From positions 1 to 54,335 of the forward strand of contig NZ_JAFIFK010000001.1 in the NCBI RefSeq assembly GCF_020832045.1: a stretch of 54,335 nt of DNA. Direction: 5' to 3'. Origin of the DNA: Halomonas sp. GTDB lineage: Bacteria; Pseudomonadota; Gammaproteobacteria; Pseudomonadales; Halomonadaceae. Both the position numbers and the translations under genes were made by a program. The notes below the pieces were generated by a model that was not told where the DNA came from, ran no database searches, and saw only the letters and a program-made list of their open reading frames with translations. Shown here one piece after another: positions 25,084 through 33,997 of the stretch (position 1 is its first letter; the number at the start of each line of letters is the position of its first letter).

Positions 25084-25908
25084 TCAGGCCGAATGGTGAC
25101 GGAAGCGCAATATGGCCAGCCCCAGTGGGGCGACGATCCAGCCGACCAGCACCAGCATCAGCCAGCCGGCATGGAAGGCGCTGTTCTGGGCGATGGCGGT
25201 CACCCCGGTATAGGCTTGGGCCGATTCGAAACTCACCATGTTGATCAGGCGGAAGCCGTCGGTGGGGTTGAGTAGCAGCAACCACGGTAGCCAGTCGGCG
25301 CCGCTCTGCACGCTCACCAGCAGCGCCAGCAGGCCGAGATCGAATACCAGCACGAACAAGAACCAGACGCCCAGCGCCAGACCGGCGGCCCGTGCCTTTT
25401 CGGTCACCCACACGCTGATCAGGTAAGCGAAGGCGATGAAGACCCAGCCCAGCAGAATGCTGCTGACGATCAGCAGGCCGAGGCTTGCCACCAGGTCGCC
25501 GAGCACCACGCCATCCGCGGCAAAGGCGATTACCACGCCGGCAATACCGAAGCCAAGGGCCGTGGCGGCTCCGAGGATCAGGCCGTGGCCGAGAAACTTG
25601 CCGAGCAGCAGCGAGGTGCGGCTCAGTGGATAAGTGAGCAGCAGCAGTAGCGTACCCGACTCCTGCTCGCCGACTACGGCATCGTAGGCCAGCAGCAGGG
25701 CGATCAGCGGAATCAGGAACACCGCCAGGGTCGAGAGGCTGACCACCGTGGTAGCCAGCGAGGTGAAGCCCATACCGCCACTGGCAGCGGCGCCGAACCA
25801 GGCGATACCGACGGCGAGTGCCGCGAGAATCAGGGCGATGGCCAGCACCCAGCGGTTGCGCAGGCCGTCCTGAAATTCCTTGCGGGCGACGATGAGAGTC
25901 GTGTTCAT
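25084..25908 (-). CDS. nosY: NosY ABC transporter membrane subunit
   Basis: 274 residues with six hydrophobic segments. The N-terminus MNTTLIVARKEFQDGLRNRW and the VVGEQESGTLLLLLTYPLSR motif match NosY. With NosF and NosD it forms the ABC complex needed for NosZ copper-site maturation. The ATG overlaps the nosF stop (ATGA). Confidence 0.95.
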   Translation of the reverse strand: MNTTLIVARKEFQDGLRNRWVLAIALILAALAVGIAWFGAAASGGMGFTSLATTVVSLSTLAVFLIPLIALLLAYDAVVGEQESGTLLLLLTYPLSRTSLLLGKFLGHGLILGAATALGFGIAGVVIAFAADGVVLGDLVASLGLLIVSSILLGWVFIAFAYLISVWVTEKARAAGLALGVWFLFVLVFDLGLLALLVSVQSGADWLPWLLLLNPTDGFRLINMVSFESAQAYTGVTAIAQNSAFHAGWLMLVLVGWIVAPLGLAILRFRHHSA

Positions 25909-26852
25909 GGGGCGTCTCGCTTGTCGGAATTGAAGGAGGCCGCTGCCACGGGTGCCGAAAAGTGGGCGTACAGATGTTCGAGCGTCGGTGGCAGCACGTC
26001 GATGTCTTCGACGCCGGGTGTATCGGTCAGCCGACGCAGCGCGCTCATCTTGGCCGAGGGGTGTACGCCGAGCTCGAGGGCGGAACCGTTGAGGTGACGC
26101 GGTGCGATGCGCGCGTCGTCCCAGCCGCGGGACCAGTCGACGCCGGGCCAGCGTCCCTTGGCGCGAATGGTAAGCGGCAGGGCAGCCTCGTGGCGCAGCT
26201 CCTCGAGGCTGCCCAGCGCCAGGCGTCGCCCGGCACCGAGAATCAGTGCGCGGTCGATGTAAGGCTCCACGCCGGGCAGTACGTGGGAAGAGAGCAGCAC
26301 GGTGCAGCCGCGTTCGCGCAGCTCGCGCACGGTTTCATAGAAGTCGCGGGTGGCGGCAGGGTCGAGCCCGGTGGTGGGCTCGTCAAGTAGCAGCAGGCGC
26401 GGTTCGCCGAGCAGGGCCTGGGCCAGGCCGAGGCGCTGGCGCATGCCCTTGGAATAGGTCTTCACCCGGCGCTTGGCAGCCTGGCCCAGGCCGACCTTCT
26501 CGAGCAGCTCATCGACCTGGCGGCGATCGGTGCGCTTGAGGCGAGCAAAGTAGGCAAGGACTTCTCGGCCGGTGAGCTGTTCGTAGAAACTGACGTTCTC
26601 GGGTAGATAGCCCAGATGGCGGCGCAGCGTCTCGGCATGGGGGCCGTCGGGTGGGCCACCAAGCACGGCAAGCGAGCCCGCGCTGGGCGAGATCAGGCCC
26701 AGAATCAGCTTCATGGTGGTGGTCTTGCCGGCGCCGTTGTGCCCCAGCAGGGCCAGCACTTCACCCTCCTGTACGGTGAGATCGAGCGCGTCGAGGCGGG
26801 TCAGGTCGCCGTGGCGCTTGGTCAGCCCGTGACATTCGATTACCGGATTCAT
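25905..26852 (-). CDS. nosF: NosF ABC transporter ATPase
   Basis: 315 residues from ATG 26852 (MNPVIECHGLT). Walker A GHNGAGKTTTMK, ABC signature YSKGMRQRLGLA, Walker B LLLLDEPTTGLD and the H-loop are all present. It powers the NosFY transporter. The start overlaps the nosD stop (ATGA). A longer reading that extends back into nosD was rejected. Confidence 0.95.
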   Translation of the reverse strand: MNPVIECHGLTKRHGDLTRLDALDLTVQEGEVLALLGHNGAGKTTTMKLILGLISPSAGSLAVLGGPPDGPHAETLRRHLGYLPENVSFYEQLTGREVLAYFARLKRTDRRQVDELLEKVGLGQAAKRRVKTYSKGMRQRLGLAQALLGEPRLLLLDEPTTGLDPAATRDFYETVRELRERGCTVLLSSHVLPGVEPYIDRALILGAGRRLALGSLEELRHEAALPLTIRAKGRWPGVDWSRGWDDARIAPRHLNGSALELGVHPSAKMSALRRLTDTPGVEDIDVLPPTLEHLYAHFSAPVAAASFNSDKRDAP

Positions 26853-28165
26853 GATTGGGCTTCTCCAAGGTCGGGGGCGTGCATCAATGGGGCGCTGTCT
26901 TGCACACCCTGGGCGCGGAAGATCGGGAACTGGCGCTGTACCCAGCGTAGCGCGACCACGGCCGGGCTGTGCAGCAGCAGGCGCGCCTCGGGGTGACGCC
27001 ACAGCAGGCGGTCGACGGCATCGTTGGGCTCGTAGGGCGTATCGCCGACCCCGTCGCCGTCGAGATCCCAGCCCAGATAGTCACTCCAATAGTTGCCGCG
27101 GCCATCGCGCGACCACTCCTGAGAACGGGTGGCCACGTACATTACCTGCTGGCGATTGTTGATGAAGGCGTTGTCGTAGAGCCGATTGTTCTCCGAACCG
27201 GCGGTGAGATGAATGCCGAGTTCGCTGTCGGCCAGCCGGTTGCCGTGGATCTCGTTGCTCTGTGAATTGTAGATGAACAGCGCCTTGCCCTCGGCGCCGA
27301 GCGTGACGCCGTGCTCGCTGCCGCCGGGGCCATGCCAGGCGGTGATGCCGCTGATCCGGTTGCCGGCGATGGTGCTGTAATTGACGTAGTTCATCAGAAT
27401 GCCGTAATTCATATCCCGCTCGGAGCGGTTGTTCACCACCTCGAGATCGCGGGACATCATCAATGCATACCCGGCACGGGTGCCGCTGGTGTGGTTGTCC
27501 ACGATCTTGCCGCCGTGGGTAAACATGTAATGGATGCCGAAGCGCGAGTCGCGCAGACGGTTGTTGCGAAACACCAGATCGCGGCTGGTATCGACGTAGA
27601 TGGCGTCGCGTGAGTCTCGCACGTCATTGTCGGCAACGGTGCCGCCGGTGATGTTGTAAAGACGAATGGCATCTCCGCGGTCCTGCGAACGGACGTTGGT
27701 GTTACCGGCGATGCGGTTGCCGATTACGTTGGGTGCTTCCAGATGCCAGAGCCAGACGCCAAAGGCGACGTTCTCCATCACGTTGTTTTCGATGTGGATA
27801 CGGTGGGCATCGCGCTCGGCGTGAATGCCGGCATTCATATCGGTCAGGTTGAAACCGGAGTTGCGCAGGGTCAGCCCTTCGATGCGCACATCTTCGGCGC
27901 GCACGCGTATGACGTCGCCGCTACCCTCGCCGTCGAGAATGGCGCCGGGCTCGCCGCGCAGGGTCAAGGGCTTGTCGATCAGGATACCGCCGGTATGGAC
28001 TCCCGCGGCGAGCGTCAGCTCGCTGCCGGACGCAGCAGTATCGATATGAGCTTGGAGAGGACCGTCGCCAGGCTCGATGCGCAGCTCGCCGAAGGCAATG
28101 GTTGCCATCAACAGCAGGCCGCAGCCGCCCAGCATAGAGAAAAGAGTACGTTTCACCACGGTCAC
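26849..28165 (-). CDS. nosD: NosD periplasmic copper-site assembly protein
   Basis: 438 residues with a signal peptide (1-26). The mature protein is a right-handed beta-helix made of CASH-type repeats (many N-x-x-x-x-N-x-x ladders, for example GNRIAGNTNV and NNRLRDSRFGIHYM). It works with NosFY to supply NosZ's Cu(Z) site. The GTG start at 28165 is uncertain: two further GTG codons follow within 9 bases, and the GAGGTG ribosome-site-like sequence lies over the first. Confidence 0.92.
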   Translation of the reverse strand: MTVVKRTLFSMLGGCGLLLMATIAFGELRIEPGDGPLQAHIDTAASGSELTLAAGVHTGGILIDKPLTLRGEPGAILDGEGSGDVIRVRAEDVRIEGLTLRNSGFNLTDMNAGIHAERDAHRIHIENNVMENVAFGVWLWHLEAPNVIGNRIAGNTNVRSQDRGDAIRLYNITGGTVADNDVRDSRDAIYVDTSRDLVFRNNRLRDSRFGIHYMFTHGGKIVDNHTSGTRAGYALMMSRDLEVVNNRSERDMNYGILMNYVNYSTIAGNRISGITAWHGPGGSEHGVTLGAEGKALFIYNSQSNEIHGNRLADSELGIHLTAGSENNRLYDNAFINNRQQVMYVATRSQEWSRDGRGNYWSDYLGWDLDGDGVGDTPYEPNDAVDRLLWRHPEARLLLHSPAVVALRWVQRQFPIFRAQGVQDSAPLMHAPDLGEAQS

Positions 28166-28182
28166 CTCTGGGGTATAACAGT

Positions 28183-28204
28183 GGCCGGCCCCGCGGGGCC
28201 GGCC
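28183..28204 (-). terminator. GC-rich palindrome between nosZ and nosD
   Basis: A 22-base perfect palindrome of GGCCGG type (28183-28204) begins 10 bases after the nosZ stop and has no T-run. It more likely stabilises the nosRZ message 3' end or lowers nosDFYL expression than stops transcription completely. Confidence 0.6.
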
Positions 28205-28214
28205 GTTTACATCA

Positions 28215-30110
28215 TCAAGCGGGTTCTACGAGCATGCGTCCTGACATTTCCATGTGCAAGGCATGGCAGAACCAGCTGCAGTAGTACCAGTGGACGCCAG
28301 GCTTGTTGGCCACGAAGGTCACTGAAGAGGTCTGCTGCGGATGGATCTCGAAATTGATGCCGTGGTTGACCAGGGCGAAGCCGTGGCTGACATCCTCGAT
28401 GGTATCCATGTTGGTGACCACGATGGTGACTTCGTCGCCCTGCTTGACGCGAAACTCGGTGGTACCGAAGCTCGGCGCCACGGAGGTCATGTAGACGCGG
28501 ACCTTGTTACCGTCGCGAATGACCTTGTTGTCCGTCTCAAGCGTGACGCCATCGGCATGGGCCAGGGCCACGGTTTCGGCGAAGTAGGGATCATCGCGGG
28601 TGTAGACCTGCGACGGGTTGAGCTGGTCGGCACGGATCATCAGCGCATCGTGGGGCTCGGCGTAGGTCGGGCCGTCGTGGATCAGCTTCATCTGCTCGCC
28701 GGTGATGTCGATCAACTGATCGTTCTCGGCGTGCATCGGGCCCACCGGCAGGAAGCGGTCCTTGGAGAACTTGCACAGCGCGGTGAGGTAGCGGCCGTCA
28801 ACGTCACGGCTACAGGCCAGCGAGGCCTTGATATGGCCGATGTTGTAGTGCACGTCGATACGGTCACGGATGTAGTTCACCTCTTCGCCGTTGTAGGCGC
28901 GAATGGCATCCTCGATGTTCCACTTCACCACCTGGCTGTCGAGGAACAGCGAGGTGTAGGCGTTACCGCGGTTATCGTACGTAGTATGCAGCGGCCCCAG
29001 GCCTACTTCAGGCTCCGCCACCACGGTGTCGCGCGGATCGGACAGACCGCCGTCGAACCACTCTGCGACGCGGGACCACTCGATCACGGTGCAGGTCGGC
29101 GACAGCTTGCCGCTGACCACGCAGTACTTGCCCTCCGGCGGTGCGGTGTTGACGCCGTGCGGGCTGCGCGGGGTCGGCACGTAGAGGGCGAAGGCGTTGC
29201 GGCCTTCGTGGGCCTGTTCACGGGCATCGACCACCGGCACCGGCGAGTCGCCGATGGTGGTGTAGTTGCCGGCGGCGACGGCTGCTTCGATGGCAGGCAC
29301 GTCGAAGATCACCGTCCAGTCGCGCTCCGGCCCCATCATCTCCGGCAGGGTCATGCCGCGCGCCGAGTTGTAGCAGGAGGCGGCGACGAAACGGCCGGTG
29401 TAGTCGGTGTCGCAATTGTCGAGGTTGCCGTCGACGATCGCCTGCCACTTGAACTCCATGGTCTCGGCGTCGAGACAGGTCATCATGGTCCAGTACTCGG
29501 ACGTGTCGTCCAGGTGCTCACCATTGTTGTTCAACGGCACGATCATCTCGCCCGCGGCGAAAACCCTCTCGGTGCTCGGCACACGCTGTAGCGTCAGGCC
29601 GTGAATCGACTGAACGTTGGGAATGGTGATGATCTTGTCGGCGCGCATGATATCCAGGCGAATACGTGCCACGCGGGTGTTCAACTTGTCGTTGATGAAG
29701 CAGTAACGGCCGTCGTAGCGGGCGTCGGTATAGCTCACCTTGGGGTGGTGGGTATCGCCGTTGAGCGGGGCGTTCTCCCCCAGTACGCGCTTGGACTCGT
29801 TGGTGATGCCCCAGCCGGTGGCGCTGTCGACGTTGAACACAGGTATGCGCAGCAGTTCGCGCATGGAGGGCACGCCGAGGATACGCACCTCACCGGAGTG
29901 ACCGCCGCTCCAGAAGCCGTAGTATTCATCCAGCTCCCCCGGCTCGACGTGATGCTCGTTTCCCGGTGCTGCTTCGGCGGGACGGCTGCGCACGAGTGCT
30001 CCGGCACCGAAACCGCCGGCCAGGCTGGCCCCGGCCACGCCGGTCACTGCGCTGTTGCGCAGGAAATTGCGGCGGCTGAGATCCTTGATATGGTCGTTCT
30101 TGTCGCTCAT
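28215..30110 (-). CDS. nosZ: Nitrous oxide reductase
   Basis: 631 residues. It reduces N2O to N2 in the periplasm. Tat signal with SRRNFLR (residues 12-18), so it is the clade I type exported folded. The seven-bladed propeller carries the His residues for the Cu(Z) cluster, and the C-terminal cupredoxin domain has the Cu(A) ligands CSWFCHALHMEM. It lies 4 bases after nosR and is followed by nosDFYL. Confidence 0.97.
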   Translation of the reverse strand: MSDKNDHIKDLSRRNFLRNSAVTGVAGASLAGGFGAGALVRSRPAEAAPGNEHHVEPGELDEYYGFWSGGHSGEVRILGVPSMRELLRIPVFNVDSATGWGITNESKRVLGENAPLNGDTHHPKVSYTDARYDGRYCFINDKLNTRVARIRLDIMRADKIITIPNVQSIHGLTLQRVPSTERVFAAGEMIVPLNNNGEHLDDTSEYWTMMTCLDAETMEFKWQAIVDGNLDNCDTDYTGRFVAASCYNSARGMTLPEMMGPERDWTVIFDVPAIEAAVAAGNYTTIGDSPVPVVDAREQAHEGRNAFALYVPTPRSPHGVNTAPPEGKYCVVSGKLSPTCTVIEWSRVAEWFDGGLSDPRDTVVAEPEVGLGPLHTTYDNRGNAYTSLFLDSQVVKWNIEDAIRAYNGEEVNYIRDRIDVHYNIGHIKASLACSRDVDGRYLTALCKFSKDRFLPVGPMHAENDQLIDITGEQMKLIHDGPTYAEPHDALMIRADQLNPSQVYTRDDPYFAETVALAHADGVTLETDNKVIRDGNKVRVYMTSVAPSFGTTEFRVKQGDEVTIVVTNMDTIEDVSHGFALVNHGINFEIHPQQTSSVTFVANKPGVHWYYCSWFCHALHMEMSGRMLVEPA

Positions 30111-30113
30111 GGT

Positions 30114-32255
30114 TCACTCCTCCTGAAGAGTGGGAATGCGCTGCAGCTTGGCCTGGCTGCCCTGCGCAGCATTGGCCGGGAAGGTTTCCACGTCACCGCT
30201 CTTGGAGGAGCCGCGAGCGGCCTTCTCGAAGCGCTTGCGGCGCTTGACCATCGGCGGGCAGCGCTGGTCGTCGTGATAGGTCACCTGGCAATCCAGGCAG
30301 TAGTGGCACTCGTTGGCATTGATGCGGCCGTCGGGGTGGATGGCCTGGACTTCGCATTCGTTGGCGCAGATCTGGCATGGAGTGCCGCAGCTGCCGCGAT
30401 GGCGCTTGAGCCAGTCGAACAGGCGCAGCCGCGCGGGAATCGCAAGCCCCGCACCCAGCGGGCAGATGTAGCGGCAGTAGGCCTTGTGGGTGAAGGCCGA
30501 GATGGCGAGCAGGCCAAGGGCATAGGCGAGGAAGGCCCACTCGCGCTGGAAGCGCATGGTCACTGCGGTCTTGAAAGGCTCCACTTCTGCGTAGCGTTCG
30601 GCTTGTCCCAGCGAGTGCAGTGAGACCGCGAATAGCGCCAGCAGAATGATGTATTTGATGGCCCACAGCCGCTCGTGCAGGGCAAAGGGCACTTCGAACT
30701 GGGGCACCTTGAGCTTGCGCGCGGCCTTGTTGATCAGTTCCTGCATGGCGCCGAAGGGGCACAGCCAACCGCAGAACACGCCGCGGCCCCACATCAGCAG
30801 CGTCACCGCCACGAACGACCAGAGGATGAACATCATCGGGTCGATGAGGAACGACTCCCAGCTGAAGCCGCCCATCAGCGAGTGAACGAAGGTGAGGATG
30901 TTGACTACCGAGAGCTGGGCCAGGGAGTACCAGCCGATGAACACCACGGTGTAGACCAGGAAGCCGACCCGCAGCGGGTTGAACACCCTGGGGTAGCGCA
31001 CCAGCACGTCCTGGAACAGCATGACGGCGGTCAGAACGGCCAGGCCTACGCCGAGCACCACGATCTGGAAGGTACGGTCGCGCCAAACCTGAACCCAAAG
31101 CGCCTCTTCCACCGGCGCCTCGAAGCGCTCGATATAGGCTTCTGGAATACTGTAGTGGGCATTGAAGCGGACGAACTCGGTTTCCAACGGGCCGGCAGCG
31201 CGGCGCACCAATAGGCCGAGTTCCCACGGCTCGCCGGGGTCGAACGCCGCTTCGTCGCGAATGATGAAGATATCGCGCTCTGTCAGCCGCGGTGCACCGT
31301 CGATGCCCAGGCGCACAATGCGACGATGGTCACTGTCCTGGAAAGCGATGTTGGTATTGCCCTGGGAGGCTTCGATGCGATCGAAGATGCCGCCGCGCAC
31401 GTAGCCGGAGCCCTTGAAGGAGTAGTCGCCACTGGCCATGACCCCGATGGCATGCTCGCCATCCTCGAGCCGCTCCATCAGCTGCTCGTAGACGATGTCG
31501 CCGAGCAGGTTGCGACCGGCGGTTGGCGCATTGAGATAGGTGACGTAAAGATCAATGAAGGTGCTGTCAGCCGCCTGACCGCTGGCGTAGCCTTCGGCTG
31601 CGGTGCCCACGAAAGCCTCATCGATCTCGCCGTGGGTCAGGTGCAGGCGGCGAATGGTACCGTCGCCCACCAGCGTTTCCCAGTTGGCCGGCTCGAACAC
31701 GTCATAGCGCACTTCAGCCGGCGGAGTGGCCAGTGGATCCTCGATCAGGCCCTGCTCGGCAGCCACTCGACGGGCGGAGCGCATGACGGTCTCGGTGAGC
31801 ACGATCACGGTCACCGTGGCACCGGAGATGGCATCCAGGTTCTCGCCGACACGCAGTCGCGCATTGACGTGATGAGAGGCATGAGCATCGGCATAGTCGA
31901 CCAGACGCTGCTCGGGAATGCCCACCAGCATGATCGGTTCTTCGTGGCCGAGAATGGTGGCCTGGGTGATGCGGGCTTCCGTATCGATACCCACCAGCAT
32001 ACTGATCGGTTTGCCGGAGTAGGCCGGTATCGGTGCGATGTCATCGGTCTCGAAGGCATATCCTAGCAGTGTGTCGCCGGCATAAACCGCCTTGGCGGCG
32101 TATTCGCCTTCCACATCAATCAGGCGAGTGGCGTCGGGAAAGCCGGCTTTCACCGCAGACAGCTCGAAGGCCTGTACCGACAGACCAAGCAGCATCAGGA
32201 GGCCGAAGAGCCAGAGCTGAGCCTGAGAGAGGAGCGTGCGGCGCCGGGTGTGCAT
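30114..32255 (-). CDS. nosR: NosR membrane-bound flavo-iron-sulfur protein
   Basis: 713 residues from ATG 32255 (MHTRRRTLLSQ), chosen for its AAGGA ribosome site. Periplasmic FMN-binding domain (with SGATVTVIVL flavin-attachment region, residues ~125-140), several membrane helices, CGWLCP and CRYICPLG motifs, and a C-terminal cytoplasmic ferredoxin-like part with paired cysteine clusters (CGTPCQICANEC, CHYCLDCQ). It passes electrons from quinol towards NosZ and is needed for nos expression. An FNR-type box lies upstream at 32369. Confidence 0.95.
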   Translation of the reverse strand: MHTRRRTLLSQAQLWLFGLLMLLGLSVQAFELSAVKAGFPDATRLIDVEGEYAAKAVYAGDTLLGYAFETDDIAPIPAYSGKPISMLVGIDTEARITQATILGHEEPIMLVGIPEQRLVDYADAHASHHVNARLRVGENLDAISGATVTVIVLTETVMRSARRVAAEQGLIEDPLATPPAEVRYDVFEPANWETLVGDGTIRRLHLTHGEIDEAFVGTAAEGYASGQAADSTFIDLYVTYLNAPTAGRNLLGDIVYEQLMERLEDGEHAIGVMASGDYSFKGSGYVRGGIFDRIEASQGNTNIAFQDSDHRRIVRLGIDGAPRLTERDIFIIRDEAAFDPGEPWELGLLVRRAAGPLETEFVRFNAHYSIPEAYIERFEAPVEEALWVQVWRDRTFQIVVLGVGLAVLTAVMLFQDVLVRYPRVFNPLRVGFLVYTVVFIGWYSLAQLSVVNILTFVHSLMGGFSWESFLIDPMMFILWSFVAVTLLMWGRGVFCGWLCPFGAMQELINKAARKLKVPQFEVPFALHERLWAIKYIILLALFAVSLHSLGQAERYAEVEPFKTAVTMRFQREWAFLAYALGLLAISAFTHKAYCRYICPLGAGLAIPARLRLFDWLKRHRGSCGTPCQICANECEVQAIHPDGRINANECHYCLDCQVTYHDDQRCPPMVKRRKRFEKAARGSSKSGDVETFPANAAQGSQAKLQRIPTLQEE

Positions 32256-32605
32256 AAGTGTTCCTTCCCGTTTGCCCGTTCGGTAGGTGTCAGCAGGAGC
32301 TCGAACAGGCATGTAAAATATTACTTAACTGCTGTTGCCCATGATGCCAGTAGACCAGTGCTCTGGAATTGACATGGGTCATGAGCGCAGTGACGCCGGG
32401 GAAGGCAGAGGGAGTAACCCCAAGGGGGTAGGGAGAGGATGGGGCCGTGCGGTCTGTTATCGCCGAGAGGCAGCGAGCCGAGTGGGGGTTGCTATGAACC
32501 TTCGTTACGGTCCTGCGAAGGGGAGTCGGGGGGCGCTACGCCAACCTGGCAAAGCGCCCCGCCGCTCAGGCGGGCTGGCCCACCTGGCTTACGAACGTGA
32601 GGGGA
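32256..32605. other. Gap before nosR holding its regulatory region
   Basis: About 350 bases without a gene between nosR and the cytochrome c5 gene. It holds an FNR-type box (32369-32382), and a CCCGCC/GGCGGG hairpin (32558-32574) downstream of the cytochrome gene on the minus strand. Nothing else was recognised. Confidence 0.6.
32369..32382 (-). promoter_or_regulatory. FNR/DNR-type box upstream of nosR
   Basis: TTGACATGGGTCAT (ATGACCCATGTCAA read on the minus strand), 8 of 10 matches to TTGAT-N4-ATCAA. It lies 114 bases ahead of the nosR start and would bring the nos operon under O2 and/or NO control. Confidence 0.6.
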
Positions 32606-32917
32606 TCAGAGTACCGGCTCGAGCATGAAATCGACGGCTGCCTTCACTTCCTCATCGCTCAGGCTCATGTGGCCACCCTTGGGCGGCATGGCACCGAAGC
32701 CGTCGATGGAGTGGGCGTAGAGGGTATCCATGCCTTGCTCCAGTCGCTCCGTCCAGGCGGCTTCGTCGCCCTTGATCGGCGCGCCGGCGGCACCGGTCAT
32801 GTGACAGGCCATGCAGGCCTGGTTGTAGATTGCCTCGCCATCGGGCTCTGCCTGGGCCACGGCGCTAAGCGCCAGGGCAACGGAGCCGGTGAGCAGGGCA
32901 GCGGTAAGCTTCTTCAT
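32606..32917 (-). CDS. Cytochrome c5-like electron carrier
   Basis: 103 residues; signal peptide 1-23. CMACH heme motif (~Cys35-His39) and an axial Met in the AMPPKGG stretch, the pattern of cytochrome c5. Such proteins carry electrons to NirS or terminal oxidases. It lies between nosR and nsrR on the same strand as both, with its own long leader. Confidence 0.9.
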   Translation of the reverse strand: MKKLTAALLTGSVALALSAVAQAEPDGEAIYNQACMACHMTGAAGAPIKGDEAAWTERLEQGMDTLYAHSIDGFGAMPPKGGHMSLSDEEVKAAVDFMLEPVL

Positions 32918-33017
32918 GGGTTTCTCCTGATGCTTGGGTCACGGTGAAGCCGGTCGAGCCTTGATGGCTCGGCTCGATTCCTGACTTCGATACTAAGCCA
33001 AATTGATTTTGGCACAT

Positions 33018-33464
33018 CTATGGGGCGCCTGTCGGTATCTGCATCAGGCGCGCGAGCTGAGGCTGTCGTCTGCCGAGCAAGTCGGCCAGGGTGTAACCAT
33101 CCAATACTGACATGAAAGCGCCCAGCGCCTCGTTAAGAATCGGCTTGAGGCGGCACGCTGGCGTGATCACGCATTCATTGTGATCGCGAAAGCACTCTAC
33201 CAGGCCCAGCTCGTGCTCGGTTTCGCGCACCAGCCCCCCCAGAGTGATCTCTTCGGGGAGGCGGTTCAGCAGCAGCCCCCCGTTCTTGCCGCGAATGGTG
33301 GTGATGTAGCCTCTATGGCTGAGATCCTGTACTACCTTCATCAGGTGATTGCGCGAGATACCGAAACTTTCTGCGATCTCATGAATGGTGGACCGCTCAT
33401 CGCCCTTGACGGCGAGGTAGAGCAGAACGCGCAGCGCATAGTCGGTGTAACGAGTCAGATGCAT
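33018..33464 (-). CDS. nsrR: NO-sensing repressor NsrR (Rrf2 family)
   Basis: 148 residues. An N-terminal winged helix with the recognition region SRNHLMKVVQDLSHRGYI and the RGKNGG motif, then three Fe-S cysteines (Cys91, Cys98, Cys104) in CFRDHNEC...CRLK. Loss or nitrosylation of the cluster by NO releases DNA. The closest of the known Rrf2 proteins is NsrR (the N-terminal MxLTxxTDYALR and NHL...KNGG pattern). IscR and RsrR are less likely. A likely target, nnrS, lies 528 bases away (see its NsrR-like box). Confidence 0.9.
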   Translation of the reverse strand: MHLTRYTDYALRVLLYLAVKGDERSTIHEIAESFGISRNHLMKVVQDLSHRGYITTIRGKNGGLLLNRLPEEITLGGLVRETEHELGLVECFRDHNECVITPACRLKPILNEALGAFMSVLDGYTLADLLGRRQPQLARLMQIPTGAP

Positions 33465-33481
33465 GAAAGTTCGGCCTTGTC

Positions 33482-33495
33482 TTGATGAGCATCAA
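33482..33495 (-). promoter_or_regulatory. Perfect FNR/DNR consensus box at the nsrR start
   Basis: TTGATGAGCATCAA is an exact match to TTGAT-N4-ATCAA, 18 bases ahead of the nsrR ATG and 10 bases past the ybaN-like stop. Its centre is only 25 bases from the start codon, too close for the usual activating position unless transcription starts inside the gene. Confidence 0.7.
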
Positions 33496-33505
33496 TTGAA
33501 GTGCG

Positions 33506-33928
33506 CTAAAACCTTCTTATCATATCACTGCTTTCAATCAGGCCCTCTTCGCGCAAGGGTGTGGCATCGGGTCGCGTCACCAGGAAGGTGGCTACGCAGC
33601 AAAAAATTGCCGCCGTCACGCCCATAACCATGCCCGGTGCACCGCCCAGCCATAATACCAGCCAGCTCAGGACCAGCAGAGCGACGGCGAGTTGCTTGGT
33701 GCGGCGTGGAATGGCCCTCTGTTCCTGCCAGGCATGTAGCGATGGTCCCAGGCGGGGGTGCTGCCACAGCCAGCGTGCCAACCGCGGCGAGCCTTTCGGC
33801 GCAGCCCAGGCGGCGACCAGCAAAAATGGCGTTGTCGGCAACAGTGGTACCACCAGCCCGGCGGTGCCCAGGCCGATAGCGCCGTAGGCAAGCATGCGCC
33901 AGCCAAGGCGCGACAGTGAATCTCGCAT
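33506..33928 (-). CDS. YbaN-like (DUF454) inner-membrane protein
   Basis: 140 residues with three to four membrane helices. The N-terminal LGTAGLVVPLLPTTPFLLVAAWAAPKGS matches the DUF454/YbaN family (the PLLPTTPF motif is typical). Function unknown. It is divergent from nnrS and upstream of nsrR, with a 41-base gap to it. Confidence 0.85.
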   Translation of the reverse strand: MRDSLSRLGWRMLAYGAIGLGTAGLVVPLLPTTPFLLVAAWAAPKGSPRLARWLWQHPRLGPSLHAWQEQRAIPRRTKQLAVALLVLSWLVLWLGGAPGMVMGVTAAIFCCVATFLVTRPDATPLREEGLIESSDMIRRF

Positions 33929-33974
33929 GGCAAACCTCGCTCATTCTCGTACCACGGTTTCCCGTGAACGTACT

Positions 33975-33997
33975 AAGTAGTATTTTATATACATGTT
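33975..33997. promoter_or_regulatory. NsrR-like operator overlapping the nnrS start
   Basis: Two 11-base arms separated by one T (AAGTAGTATTT at 33975-33985, ATATACATGTT at 33987-33997). Each matches 8 of 11 positions of the E. coli-type NsrR operator (AAGATGCATTT and its complement) with the same 11-1-11 spacing. It covers the nnrS start codon (33993), a position suited to repression. NsrR is encoded nearby. Confidence 0.5.

Noticed and set aside
26853..27002. An N-terminal extension of nosF back into nosD.
   Set aside because: The family N-terminus begins at MNPVIE (26852), and the extension lies on nosD coding sequence.
28341..29591. A 416-codon open frame on the plus strand opposite nosZ.
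   Set aside because: It lies wholly antisense to a gene with complete catalytic motifs; high G+C produces such long frames.
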